Assembly (NCBI RefSeq): GCF_024539675.1
Contig: NZ_JAHHIT010000078.1
Location: 1-48,365, forward strand
Source of the DNA: Streptomyces hilarionis
Lineage (GTDB): Bacteria > Actinomycetota > Actinomycetes > Streptomycetales > Streptomycetaceae
Direction of reading: 5' to 3'
DNA length: 48,365 bases
The notes under the pieces are model-generated. The model saw only the letters and a program-made list of their open reading frames with translations, was not told the DNA's origin and made no database searches. Below, one piece after another: positions 24,598 through 31,987 of this stretch (its first letter is position 1; every line of letters begins with the position of its first letter). The position numbers were made by a program, and so were the translations under genes.

Positions 24598-24954
24598 TCA
24601 GCCCGCCTGAGCGACCGGGACCGGGAAGGCACCCGGCGCGATCGCGGTAGCGCGGTAGGCGATGCCATGCCGCTGCTGGCCGTTGAACACGCTCTCCCAC
24701 GGCCGGGCGATGAGCCCCGGCAGGGACACGGGAGCGCCGACGGTCAGCCCCTCCGTCACACCGCTTTCGGGAACGGTGACTTGGATGAGCGACGAGTCCC
24801 CCTCGTCGATGAAGACGACGCCGACGGTCATCAGCGCCTCACCGCTCACGGCGTCCTTGGCGATCTCACCGGTCTGCCGGTCACGCACCTTCGGTGCCGG
24901 CGCTTCGGTGAGCAGGATCGTCGCGGTCGAGGCGTCAACGCGGATCACACGCAC
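24598..24954 (-). CDS. SCO3933-family protein upstream of traB
   Basis: 118 residues from GTG 24954, with AAGGAG 8 nt upstream. It shares the position, size and general pattern (an N-terminal RVDASTATILL strand region, an ExG-V-like middle, and closing GIAYRATAIAP) with the AICE1 protein at 7260-7610 (closing VSFRADAITP). Probably a small beta-barrel-type protein. First gene of the leftward transfer operon, directly under the TTGAC-type operators. The function is unknown; a regulatory role is suggested only by the family name used in databases. Confidence 0.7.
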   Translation of the reverse strand: MRVIRVDASTATILLTEAPAPKVRDRQTGEIAKDAVSGEALMTVGVVFIDEGDSSLIQVTVPESGVTEGLTVGAPVSLPGLIARPWESVFNGQQRHGIAYRATAIAPGAFPVPVAQAG

Positions 24955-24998
24955 AGAGAGTTCTCCTTCTGAGATGGATCAACCCGTCACCTGACAGG

Positions 24999-25044
24999 TT
25001 GACTTAGCAAGTTCGAAGTTAGGGATGCCAAGTTGACTTGTCAA
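24999..25044. promoter_or_regulatory. Operator region of the AICE2 transfer operon
   Basis: GTTGACTT appears at 24999-25006 and again within TTGACTTGTCAA (25033-25044), a TTGAC-nn-GTCAA inverted repeat. The same half-sites occur in front of the GntR gene (26326-26341). It lies upstream of the leftward SCO3933-traB operon and of the rightward membrane-protein gene at 25123, so one repressor could control both. Confidence 0.55.
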
Positions 25045-25122
25045 GTGGCTTAGGCGGTCGTCAACGAGCGGACGCGGTAACGCCAGCGCACCATGAAGCC
25101 AGCCACACGGAGGAGGGCGGAC

Positions 25123-25530
25123 ATGGGCGGAGAACGCCGTGCTCAGGAGCCGCAGTCGTGGGATCCACGCGAGCCGCAGACACCCGCACGGCAACCGGAT
25201 GGCTGGGCAGCACCGCCACAAGGCCCCCAGGCGGGCAGTCCGCACCAGGGCGGAACACCGCAGCCAAAGAAGCGGCGCCGGATCTTTTTCTGGATCTTTC
25301 TGGCCATCCAGATCCTGTTTCTGATCTGGGTGATCTCAGGCGCCGCGAGCGGCAGTAGCACCCCCGAAGACTGCCGAGGGCTCACCGGCGACAACCTGAA
25401 GTTGTGCGAGGACGCCGACGACGTCGGAACCACTATCGGCGTGGGACTCATCATTGGGCTGTGGGCGGCAGTCGACGTCATCCTCGGATTTACCTACGTG
25501 GTGTACCGGCTCGCCACACGACGGGCGTGA
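25123..25530 (+). CDS. Small membrane protein with proline-rich N-terminus
   Basis: 135 residues from ATG 25123, which has GGAGGAGGG upstream. The first 55 residues are Pro/Gln-rich and the basic stretch PKKRRR precedes the first membrane segment (IFFWIFLAIQILFLIWVISGA); a second follows (TIGVGLIIGLWAAVDVILGFTYVVY). A short extracytoplasmic loop (STPEDCRGLTGDNLKLCEDA) has two Cys that could pair. The gene faces away from the transfer operon and is convergent with the GntR gene. Family known from streptomycete elements but without assigned function. Confidence 0.7.
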   Translation: MGGERRAQEPQSWDPREPQTPARQPDGWAAPPQGPQAGSPHQGGTPQPKKRRRIFFWIFLAIQILFLIWVISGAASGSSTPEDCRGLTGDNLKLCEDADDVGTTIGVGLIIGLWAAVDVILGFTYVVYRLATRRA

Positions 25531-25572
25531 GCATCAGCCGTCCCATCCAAGCCGCGGTGGGTGTCCCCAGGT

Positions 25573-26301
25573 TCAGCCGAGTCGGTACGTGTCTTCGAGT
25601 TCCTGCCGGTCAGCCGGGAGCAGCACGTCAGAGACTTGCAGCGCCTGACCTGAGGCGTCGCACGCGACGACCAGGACGCTGAGGACGGGCACACCCTCCG
25701 GGAGCTCCAGAAGATCGGCCTCAGAACGCTCGGCCAGTCTGGCCGACACCCGTTCCGTCACGTGATCGAAGCGAACCTTCTTCCGCGTCTCAAGGTGCGC
25801 ACGGGTGCCGCCGGTCAGGAGATCGACACTCTGCAAGGCGGTGCCCTCGACCAGGCCGGCGGGGAAGTAGGACGAGACCAGTTCGACGGGTTCTCCATCC
25901 TCCACGACCAGGAAACGGCGCATGAGAACCTTAGCTCGCTTAGGCAGACCGAGCACCGAAGCAACGCGCGCGGGAACCGGGACCTGCTCAACAGCGATCA
26001 GGCGTCCTGAACTCTCCGATTCGTCGCGCTCCAGCACTTCCCGCCCGCGGCGGTCCCTCTGCTCGACACCGGCCGGCCGACCGCGCACGATCGTTCCGTA
26101 TCCCTGCCGGGACTCCAGCCAGCCATCCCGCTTCAGCAACTCAAGGGCCCGCACGACGGTCGGCCGGGACATGCCGAAGGCCTGCACCAACTGATTCTCA
26201 CTGGGCACCTTCGAGCCCGGAGGGTACGTGCCGTCCTCGATGCGGCCCTGGAGTGTCTGGGCGAGGCGTACGTACTTGGGTGCCTCCACTTCATACGCCA
26301 T
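25573..26301 (-). CDS. GntR-family regulator with UTRA domain (KorSA/TraR-like)
   Basis: 242 residues. Winged helix: YVRLAQTLQGRIEDGTYPPGSKVPSENQLVQAFGMSRPTVVRALELLKRDGWLESRQGYGTIV; UTRA ligand-binding domain from about residue 95. This is the likely repressor of the AICE2 transfer operon. TTGAC-type sites lie both in front of this gene and in front of the transfer operon, consistent with repression of both. The second GntR gene of the element (27100-27840) has a different operator motif, so the two should act on separate targets. Confidence 0.88.
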   Translation of the reverse strand: MAYEVEAPKYVRLAQTLQGRIEDGTYPPGSKVPSENQLVQAFGMSRPTVVRALELLKRDGWLESRQGYGTIVRGRPAGVEQRDRRGREVLERDESESSGRLIAVEQVPVPARVASVLGLPKRAKVLMRRFLVVEDGEPVELVSSYFPAGLVEGTALQSVDLLTGGTRAHLETRKKVRFDHVTERVSARLAERSEADLLELPEGVPVLSVLVVACDASGQALQVSDVLLPADRQELEDTYRLG

Positions 26302-26325
26302 GAACGCCGCCCGTCGGGATTGGCC

Positions 26326-26341
26326 AAGTCAACTGGTCAAC
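26326..26341. promoter_or_regulatory. Operator in front of the first AICE2 GntR gene
   Basis: AAGTCAACTGGTCAAC (26326-26341) reads on the other strand as two direct GTTGAC half-sites, GTTGACcaGTTGAC, 25 nt or so upstream of the start codon. It shares the half-site with 24999-25044. Autoregulation is inferred. Confidence 0.5.
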
Positions 26342-26384
26342 CAGACTAGCGCTCTCTATTGCGCGCGCAATAGCCGAAGATTCT

Positions 26385-26822
26385 TCAGGTCGGCCAGGCA
26401 TCGGCCATCACGAAGGAGACGACCGTTCCGCCGAATCGACTCGACCCACAGTGCCAGGAGTCGGCGATCGAATCGACGAGGAGCAGCCCGCGGCCGTGCG
26501 CGTCGACCGCGTCCGGTCGCCGTAGCCGGACCCTCGCCGGGAAGCCGGCATTGTGCACCTCGACCTTGAGCGAGGCACCTTCCCGGAACCACTCCACTCG
26601 CACTCGCCAGACCTCGTCCGACTGGCCGTAGCGGATGGCGTTGGTGACCAGTTCCGAGATCATGAGCACGCAGTCGTCGACCGAGCAGGCCGGGTTGTAC
26701 GGGGCAATGAACTTGCGGAACCAGCGCCGGGACAGGGCCGCGGACTCCGCGACGGGGTACAAGGTCATCGCCCCGAGTCGCGGTGAGTCCTCAGAGGGAT
26801 AGCGGTCGATCATGTAGGCCAT
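26385..26822 (-). CDS. ATP-binding protein, RsbW-like HATPase_c_2 fold
   Basis: 145 residues. N-box VLMISELVTNAIRYG and the ATP-lid phrase DAHGRGLLLVDSIAD identify a small GHKL kinase domain of the anti-sigma (RsbW) type, a large streptomycete family. ATG 26822 follows the stop of the small zinc-finger gene by 6 nt, so both share a transcript. AICE1 carries a distinct, longer member at 9578-10141. Target unknown. Confidence 0.83.
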   Translation of the reverse strand: MAYMIDRYPSEDSPRLGAMTLYPVAESAALSRRWFRKFIAPYNPACSVDDCVLMISELVTNAIRYGQSDEVWRVRVEWFREGASLKVEVHNAGFPARVRLRRPDAVDAHGRGLLLVDSIADSWHCGSSRFGGTVVSFVMADAWPT

Positions 26823-26828
26823 CCGTGC

Positions 26829-27002
26829 TCACTCCTTGCCGCTACCGTCGCAGTCGAGGCAGCGCCGTTTCGATGCGGCACGGGCGCGGTCGGTGACGAC
26901 GGAGAGCGCCAGGGCGGAGCGCGAGCCGACCCGCTTCCAACCCCGACCACGGCATGCCCGGCAAGCTAAGTGCCCGCCCTGCACCGACCCCTGACTCGTC
27001 AC
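26829..27002 (-). CDS. Small zinc-finger protein
   Basis: 57 residues from GTG 27002 with GGAG-type sequence upstream. It has two DnaJ-like zinc knuckles, CRACRGRGWK and CLDCDGSGKE, separated by about 30 residues. It precedes the ATP-binding gene with a 6-nt gap. Two AGTGGC-n4-GCCACT palindromes lie directly upstream, so it may be controlled by the GntR protein encoded next to it. Such Cys-rich mini-proteins recur in AICEs; function unknown. Confidence 0.6.
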   Translation of the reverse strand: MTSQGSVQGGHLACRACRGRGWKRVGSRSALALSVVTDRARAASKRRCLDCDGSGKE

Positions 27003-27021
27003 GACCGCGCCCCCTTCTCCA

Positions 27022-27061
27022 AGTGGCCTTAGCCACTGAATGGATAGTGGCATTAGCCACT
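27022..27061. promoter_or_regulatory. Two GntR-type operators upstream of the zinc-finger gene
   Basis: AGTGGCCTTAGCCACT (27022-27037) and AGTGGCATTAGCCACT (27046-27061): two 16-bp inverted repeats with AGTGGC/GCCACT arms, 24 bp apart. Arms are shared with the site at 27857-27879 in front of the second GntR gene. Confidence 0.65.
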
Positions 27062-27099
27062 TGGGGGATGCAAGCCGTTCGCTGAAATGGCGCGATTCA

Positions 27100-27840
27100 T
27101 CAGGTGAGGGGGTAGCCCTGCTCGAACGCCCAGCGCTGCGGCGGGTAGGTCGCTTCCGCGAATTCCAACGGCCGGTCCTGCAGATCGAAGACGACGTGGT
27201 GCACGACCAGGACCGGTGAGCCGGGGTCGAGTTGCAGGTCCGCCGACTCCTCACCAGTCGCCTGCCGAGCGCACATGCGGTCCTCGGCGTAACTCCCCTG
27301 CCGTCCGGTCGTGTTCTCGACGTACATCAGCGTGCCCTCTTGGATCCGCTCCGGATCGAGGAGCTTGGGCGCCCGCTGTCCGACGTCAGGCGCGAACCAC
27401 GACGTGGAGAGCGTGATGGGGCCGTCCTGGTTGTTGGTGACGCGGCGGCGGTGCACTGCCCGACGATCCTTCACCAGCCCCAGCGCCTCAGCGACGTAGT
27501 CAGGAGCATCCAGCCACCCGGCCGAGGTGATGACCGCGTACTCGCCAGGGGTGTAGATCTTCCCGGTCTGTCGCGCCCGCCCATACAACTCCCGTGCGCG
27601 CCGGTTGACTTCAAGGCTGCGCACATACGTGCCCGACCCCTGCCGCTTCTCGACGAGACCCTGATGGCTCAGCGCCTCCAACGACCGCGCGGCCGTCGGC
27701 CTGGACACCTTCCAGTTCGCCGCCAACTGCCGCTCCGAAGGCACCTCGTCCCCCGCCCTCAGGTCGCCCCGAAGGATCTGATCGCGGATGTAGTGAGCGA
27801 TCTGGAGATACTTCGGCTGCGCCTCTTCGATCTGAGGCAT
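27100..27840 (-). CDS. GntR-family regulator with UTRA domain
   Basis: 246 residues. Winged helix: YLQIAHYIRDQILRGDLRAGDEVPSERQLAANWKVSRPTAARSLEALSHQGLVEKRQGSGTYV, then a UTRA domain (about 105-240). AGTGGC/GCCACT palindromes occur on both flanks: two beyond its 3' end in front of the zinc-finger gene and one between its start and the divergent DUF1152 gene. The simplest model is a local repressor of itself, the zinc-finger/kinase pair and the DUF1152-HEAT pair, responding to an unknown ligand. The family is certain, the regulon inferred. Confidence 0.88.
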   Translation of the reverse strand: MPQIEEAQPKYLQIAHYIRDQILRGDLRAGDEVPSERQLAANWKVSRPTAARSLEALSHQGLVEKRQGSGTYVRSLEVNRRARELYGRARQTGKIYTPGEYAVITSAGWLDAPDYVAEALGLVKDRRAVHRRRVTNNQDGPITLSTSWFAPDVGQRAPKLLDPERIQEGTLMYVENTTGRQGSYAEDRMCARQATGEESADLQLDPGSPVLVVHHVVFDLQDRPLEFAEATYPPQRWAFEQGYPLT

Positions 27841-27856
27841 GTCCCCTCCTCGTCCA

Positions 27857-27879
27857 AGTGGCTATGGCCTCTAGCCACT
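27857..27879. promoter_or_regulatory. GntR-type operator between divergent genes
   Basis: AGTGGC (27857-27862) and GCCACT (27874-27879) form an inverted repeat with an 11-nt spacer, in the 81-nt gap between the GntR gene (leftward) and the DUF1152 gene (rightward). Confidence 0.6.
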
Positions 27880-27921
27880 ATAGGGTGAGTGGCCAGAGGC
27901 CGAACCCGTAATGTTGAGCAC

Positions 27922-29007
27922 ATGACGCGGTTGATCGTCGCAGCAGGAGGAGGGGGCGACGCAGTCGCCGCCGCAATGCTTGACGCCGCCTTGTACGGCG
28001 ACGAGGACCAGGCGGTGATCCTCACCTACGCGTGGGACCGCCTGTTGGTCGACCCGGTCCCAGGCCCCCGAGGCCCCTCCGACTTCACGGGACTCGAACC
28101 ACTCACCGAGTCTGTCTGGTCAGTGCCGGCCGAGTCCCGCCCGGTCGCCCCAGCAGGCTCCACCCTCCCCCGGCTTGCGGCAGAACTCCCGCACACCTTC
28201 GCTCTAATCGACCCGCATCACGGCGTCGAGGGCGTCACCCGCCAACTCGAAGAGCTCGTGAGCTACTTGGAGCCGACCTCAATCGACCTCCTGGACGTGG
28301 GCGGAGACATCCTCGCGCGAGGCGAGGAGCCGACGCTCAAGAGCCCGCTAGCCGACGCACTCGCGCTGGCCGCGTGCTGCCAGGTGAACGTGCCTATTCG
28401 GCTACTGGTGGCCGGCCCCGGCCTTGATGGCGAACTCCCGCTCGACGAGGTTCGCGGTTTGTTGGGGCCTCTCATCCACACCTTCACCGCGAAGGACGCA
28501 GAGCCGGCCAGCTCGATTCTGGAGTGGCACCCGTCTGAGGCAACCGGGATGCTCGCTGCGGCAGCGCGAGGAGTACGAGGCATCTGCGAGGTACGAGACG
28601 CCGGACTCCCTATTCCGCTAACAGACGAGGGCCCGACGGTGCACGAGGTCGACCTGGACGAGGCCCTGAACCGCAACCAGTTGGCCCGCGCCATCCTGAC
28701 GGCCACCACCCTGGACGAGGTCGAGGCGCACAGCCGCGAGGTCTGCGGCTACTCGGAGATCGACTACGAACGCAACAAGGCCGCATGGCTCAAGGACCAG
28801 CCAGCAGTAAAGCTCGATCCCGGCACCGTGCTGCCCCAGCTCGACGAGTTCGAGCACGAGGCCCGAAGCCGCGGAGTCACCTACACGACGTTCCGTCACC
28901 TCACCGAAGTGCTGAACCTTAGCGGCTCCCAACGGGACGATCTGCGCCGACTGCTCATCAGCAGCCGCCCGGAGCAGTACGTAGCGCCCTTGTGGCGGAT
29001 CGCGTGA
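27922..29007 (+). CDS. DUF1152-domain protein
   Basis: 361 residues from ATG 27922 (MTRLIVAAGGGGDAVAAAML). The Gly-rich N-terminal phrase, LLDVGGDILARGEEPTLKSPLADALALAACC in the middle, and LLVAGPGLDGELPLDEVR are typical of DUF1152, a Rossmann-like family of unknown function in archaea and actinobacteria. No clear Shine-Dalgarno precedes the ATG, so the mRNA may be nearly leaderless; the gene lies just downstream of a GntR operator. The HEAT-like gene overlaps its stop codon (GTGA), implying that the two proteins work together. Part of AICE2 cargo. Confidence 0.8.
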   Translation: MTRLIVAAGGGGDAVAAAMLDAALYGDEDQAVILTYAWDRLLVDPVPGPRGPSDFTGLEPLTESVWSVPAESRPVAPAGSTLPRLAAELPHTFALIDPHHGVEGVTRQLEELVSYLEPTSIDLLDVGGDILARGEEPTLKSPLADALALAACCQVNVPIRLLVAGPGLDGELPLDEVRGLLGPLIHTFTAKDAEPASSILEWHPSEATGMLAAAARGVRGICEVRDAGLPIPLTDEGPTVHEVDLDEALNRNQLARAILTATTLDEVEAHSREVCGYSEIDYERNKAAWLKDQPAVKLDPGTVLPQLDEFEHEARSRGVTYTTFRHLTEVLNLSGSQRDDLRRLLISSRPEQYVAPLWRIA

Positions 29008-29783
29008 GAGATGATCACAAGTCGTCGTCCGGCAACGACTTGCCCGATCCGCAAGAGACACTCACCCGCACCAACTGGGCCGCGATGGACCATGCCTACG
29101 GGCGGGCCACGGACGCACCCAAGATGCTGGTCGCACTGCTGGACACAGATCAGAGCGTGAGAACTAAGGCGCTCGACGACCTGCACGGCGTCCTACACCA
29201 CCAGAACACGATCTACGACGCCACAGTACCCACAGCTCTGTACGTGGCCGCGATCCTGCCCGACCCGAGGACAATTCGTCCGGTCGATAAGGACCACCGA
29301 GCCTTCCCTGGCAACATGCGCGCGGAACTACTAGCTTGGATCGCTTCGGTCTCTAACGAGGTCACCGATGCGGTCGATGCCATAAGTCGACGTCACGGAT
29401 ACTTTCTCAACGATCATCCGCCGACCGTCGGCATACGTGAGATCCGGCCGCTGCTGTTCTCAGCCGCTTTCGCATACGTGTATGACGCTGACCGCCACGT
29501 GCGCGAAGCGGCGATCGCAGCATGCATCCCGCTCCTGGACGATCCCAGATTGCTTCGCTACCGAGCTGAACTGGTACCGCTCGTCCTACAGATCCTCGGA
29601 ACCAGCGAGCTATGGCAGCACCGAGAGCGGGCGATCGATGCCCTCGACGCGTGGGGCGAGGACTCCTCAGGGCTCGAAGGCCAGAGGAATCCCTTCCTGT
29701 TCTGCGACACCGATCAATCGCCGGACAGCTCCCCGTGGCGGACAGCTCCAAGCGAGGGATGGAGCGAGGAACCGCCGTTCTGA
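29004..29783 (+). CDS. HEAT-repeat-like protein coupled to the DUF1152 gene
   Basis: 259 residues from GTG 29004, overlapping the DUF1152 stop by 4 bp. It is largely alpha-helical with repeat units that look like HEAT/ARM pairs, e.g. MLVALLDTDQSVRTKALDDLHGVL and FAYVYDADRHVREAAIAACIPLLDD, separated by about 100 residues. HEAT proteins are protein-binding scaffolds; with DUF1152 this could form a two-component cargo module. I do not recognise a catalytic motif. Palindromic DNA and an IS110 insertion follow. Confidence 0.7.
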   Translation: MRDDHKSSSGNDLPDPQETLTRTNWAAMDHAYGRATDAPKMLVALLDTDQSVRTKALDDLHGVLHHQNTIYDATVPTALYVAAILPDPRTIRPVDKDHRAFPGNMRAELLAWIASVSNEVTDAVDAISRRHGYFLNDHPPTVGIREIRPLLFSAAFAYVYDADRHVREAAIAACIPLLDDPRLLRYRAELVPLVLQILGTSELWQHRERAIDALDAWGEDSSGLEGQRNPFLFCDTDQSPDSSPWRTAPSEGWSEEPPF

Positions 29784-29850
29784 CACGGCTCTTCCATGAT
29801 CACCAAGCGCCGCCAGTCGCTGAGTAACAACCTTCTTCACGGGTTCAAGT

Positions 29851-29892
29851 CGCCGCGCAAGCGCGGCGTGCGCGGCCCGGCCCCCGGCCGGG
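29851..29892. repeat. Twin palindrome downstream of the HEAT-like gene
   Basis: CGCCGCG-CAAG-CGCGGCG (29851-29868) and CCCGGCC-CCC-GGCCGGG (29876-29892), preceded by CAAG. The layout matches 8598-8641 in AICE1. It may terminate the DUF1152-HEAT transcript. The 30.0-30.17 kb stretch after it holds no gene. Confidence 0.6.
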
Positions 29893-30051
29893 CCTGCGCT
29901 CCTAATGGCGTCGTAAGACGTTGGTCTTGATCCTGCTGGCGAACGTCTTGAGCGAGCCGGCATGCGGTGATCCGTAGCCGCTCCTGAGGCCTGACCTCCC
30001 AAGACAGAGTCGGCCCCGCATGCCAGCCCGCTTGTTCGTTCCTCATCGTGC

Positions 30052-30114
30052 GGAGGGGGCGGGGGCGGCCCGCGCTCCTGCCTTCGTCCCGCGCGGACCG
30101 CCCCCGCCCCCTCC
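30052..30114. repeat. 17-bp perfect GC hairpin
   Basis: GGAGGGGGCGGGGGCGG (30052-30068) pairs perfectly with CCGCCCCCGCCCCCTCC (30098-30114) around a 29-nt loop. The G-rich strand has runs of G that could also form a quadruplex. It lies in the gene-free region between the HEAT-like gene and the IS110 copy. Confidence 0.7.
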
Positions 30115-30177
30115 ACCGAAAGACACAACAGCGGCATCGTTGGTCCGTGGTCCAAGCCGCCGCCAGGGAACACCTCT

Positions 30178-30343
30178 CACCGCTCGGCGAACGCCCAGTT
30201 CCGCAGCTGACCGAGACCCCTGACGACCGCTGGGATTGCGAACGACTGATCGGATGACGGGCCGTTGAGCCCTGCCATTAGGAAGACGCGCAACCCCTGC
30301 CCGGCGAGGACAAGCACACCACCGCCAATCAGAGGACACCCCC
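30178..30343 (+). ncRNA. Candidate bridge-RNA region of the IS110 element
   Basis: In IS110-group elements the non-coding left end upstream of the transposase gene encodes a bridge RNA with loops that pair with target and donor DNA. This 166-nt gene-free leader has the expected position and size. I have not identified the guide loops; the call rests on family knowledge and position only. Confidence 0.3.
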
Positions 30344-31564
30344 ATGACCAGCGTGTTCTGCGGCATCGACTGGGCCACCGACCACCACGACATCGCCCTG
30401 CTCGACGAGAGCGGCAGCCTCCTCGCCAAGCTCCGCATCGACGACAGCCCCACAGGCCTCACCCAGCTCCTCGACCTCCTCGCCCGCCACGGCGACACCC
30501 CCGACAACCCGATCCCCGTCGCCATCGAGACCTCCCACGGACTGCTGGTCGCCTGCCTGCGCGCCACCGGACGGCCGATCTACGTCATCAACCCGCTCAC
30601 CGCCGCCCGCTACCGCGACCGCTACGCACTCAGCCGCAAGAAGTCCGACCACCTCGACGCCAAGGTCCTGGCCCACATCCTGCGCACCGACCCGGCCGAA
30701 CACCGCCCCCTGCCCGCCGACAGCCACCTCGCCCAGGCCATCACCGTCCTGGCCCGAGCCCAGCAGGACGCCGTCTGGGACCGCGTCCAGACCGGCAACC
30801 GACTGCGCTCCCACCTGCGCGAATACTTCCCCGCCTTCCTCACCGTCTTCCGGCACTTCCGAGAAGGCCTCGCCTCACCCGTCAGCCGCACCCTGCTGGC
30901 CGCGGCCCCCACGCCCACGCAGGCCGCCCAGCTCACCCGCACCCAGCTGCGGGCCATCCTCAAAAAGGCCGGCCGCCAACGCGAGATCACCGACGAGGTC
31001 GAACGCCTCCACGGCTTACTGCGCGAACCCCAGATGCACCAACTACCCCTGGTGGAACAGGCAATGGCAACCAAGACCCTCGCCCTGCTGCGGCAGTTCG
31101 AAGCGGCCTGCACCAGCGCCGACGAACTGGAGGCCGCAGTCGTCGACGCCTTCACCGCCCACAAGGACGCCGAGATCATCACCAGCTTCCCCGGCCTCGG
31201 CCACCTCACCGGCGCCCGCGTCCTGGCCGAACTCGGCGACGACCACACCCGCTTCGCCACCGCCCGCGCACTCAAGGCCTACGCCGGATCCGCACCCATC
31301 ACCAGATCCTCCGGACGCAAGACCACCATCCTGGCCAGGCACATCAAGAACCAGCGCCTCGCCTCAGCCGGCTACAACTGGGCCTTCGCCGCCCTCACCG
31401 CATCCCCCGGAGCCAGAGCCCACTACGACCGCCGCCGCGCAACCGAAGAACGACACGTCGCAGCCCAACGCAACCTGTTCAACCGCATGCTCGGCTGCCT
31501 GCACCACTGCCTCACCCACCGCATCCCCTACGACGAGCAGACAGCCTTCCCCGACATCGCTTGA
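30344..31564 (+). CDS. IS110-family transposase
   Basis: 406 residues with AGAGGA in front of the ATG. The N-terminal DEDD (RuvC-like) domain shows CGIDWATDHHDIALLDESG, VAIETSHGLLV and KSDHLDAKVLAHIL with the four acidic residues; a helical linker follows; the C-terminal Tnp domain shows ITSFPGLGHLTGARVLAELGD and LKAYAGSAPITRSSGRKT with the catalytic serine region. These enzymes recombine DNA guided by a bridge RNA. The frame is intact, so the enzyme may be active. Several other long open frames across this region are shadows. Confidence 0.94.
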   Translation: MTSVFCGIDWATDHHDIALLDESGSLLAKLRIDDSPTGLTQLLDLLARHGDTPDNPIPVAIETSHGLLVACLRATGRPIYVINPLTAARYRDRYALSRKKSDHLDAKVLAHILRTDPAEHRPLPADSHLAQAITVLARAQQDAVWDRVQTGNRLRSHLREYFPAFLTVFRHFREGLASPVSRTLLAAAPTPTQAAQLTRTQLRAILKKAGRQREITDEVERLHGLLREPQMHQLPLVEQAMATKTLALLRQFEAACTSADELEAAVVDAFTAHKDAEIITSFPGLGHLTGARVLAELGDDHTRFATARALKAYAGSAPITRSSGRKTTILARHIKNQRLASAGYNWAFAALTASPGARAHYDRRRATEERHVAAQRNLFNRMLGCLHHCLTHRIPYDEQTAFPDIA

Positions 31565-31771
31565 CTGATCAACCGCATCGGATGTCTGTCTCCGCCCCGC
31601 TCCAGCCCGGCCGGTGTCCGTGCCGCGCGCGTGGACAAGCCGAGGGCCACAAGGTGAACACCTCTGGTGAGCCGCCAAGATCAGAACGATGCCTCCGGCG
31701 GGGGATCGGCCGGCACCGGGATGGACGGGGCGCCATCGCCGACTGCGGGTTCGTCGTGGCGTGCGCGGGGG

Positions 31772-31919
31772 CTTCCATCCCGTACGCCGGCAACCCAGGC
31801 AGAGCCGAGCAGACGCGGCCCCTGGCGTCCAGGTCGTTCGTACAGTGGCGCGCTCCACCTGGACGCCAGGAACCACGCCCGCTCCACGGTGTGTGGGTCG
31901 ACGGCGTACGGGATGGAAG
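31772..31919. repeat. 148-nt symmetric inverted repeat
   Basis: Outer arms CTTCCATCCCGTACGCCG (31772-31789) and CGGCGTACGGGATGGAAG (31902-31919); inner arms CCTGGCGTCCAGGT (31821-31834) and ACCTGGACGCCAGG (31857-31870). Both pairs are perfect and share one centre. The 31-nt stretches between them pair at 18 positions, and 7 of the 13 mismatches become G-U pairs if the minus strand is transcribed. The feature lies 3' of the minus-strand gene at 31988-34549 and could be its terminator, an RNA, or a small non-autonomous element. The 31.57-31.99 kb gap has no convincing gene. Confidence 0.7.
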
Positions 31920-31987
31920 CTGGGGCCGGTGGGGGCTTAGGTTCCGTACGGCTGCATGTCGGCGCACCGAAGCCTGGACCTAAGCAG

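Larger units (their letters stand above)
30168..31665 (+). mobile_element. IS110-family insertion sequence (ends tentative)
   Basis: An intact IS110-type transposase gene with a leader of about 165 nt and a short tail. GAACACCTCT occurs once on each side (30168-30177 and 31656-31665), giving an element of about 1.49 kb, a normal size for the family. These may be the two ends, but they are based only on this short direct repeat; IS110 elements do not make standard target duplications. The inner flank of the right copy and outer flank of the left copy both show short complementary stretches (AGGTGAACACCT; CACCTCTGGTG on re-joining). Confidence 0.6.

Noticed and set aside
30265..31983. 572-codon open frame across the IS110 copy
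   Set aside because: Runs in another frame over the transposase gene; composition is Arg/Pro/His-rich and has no motif.
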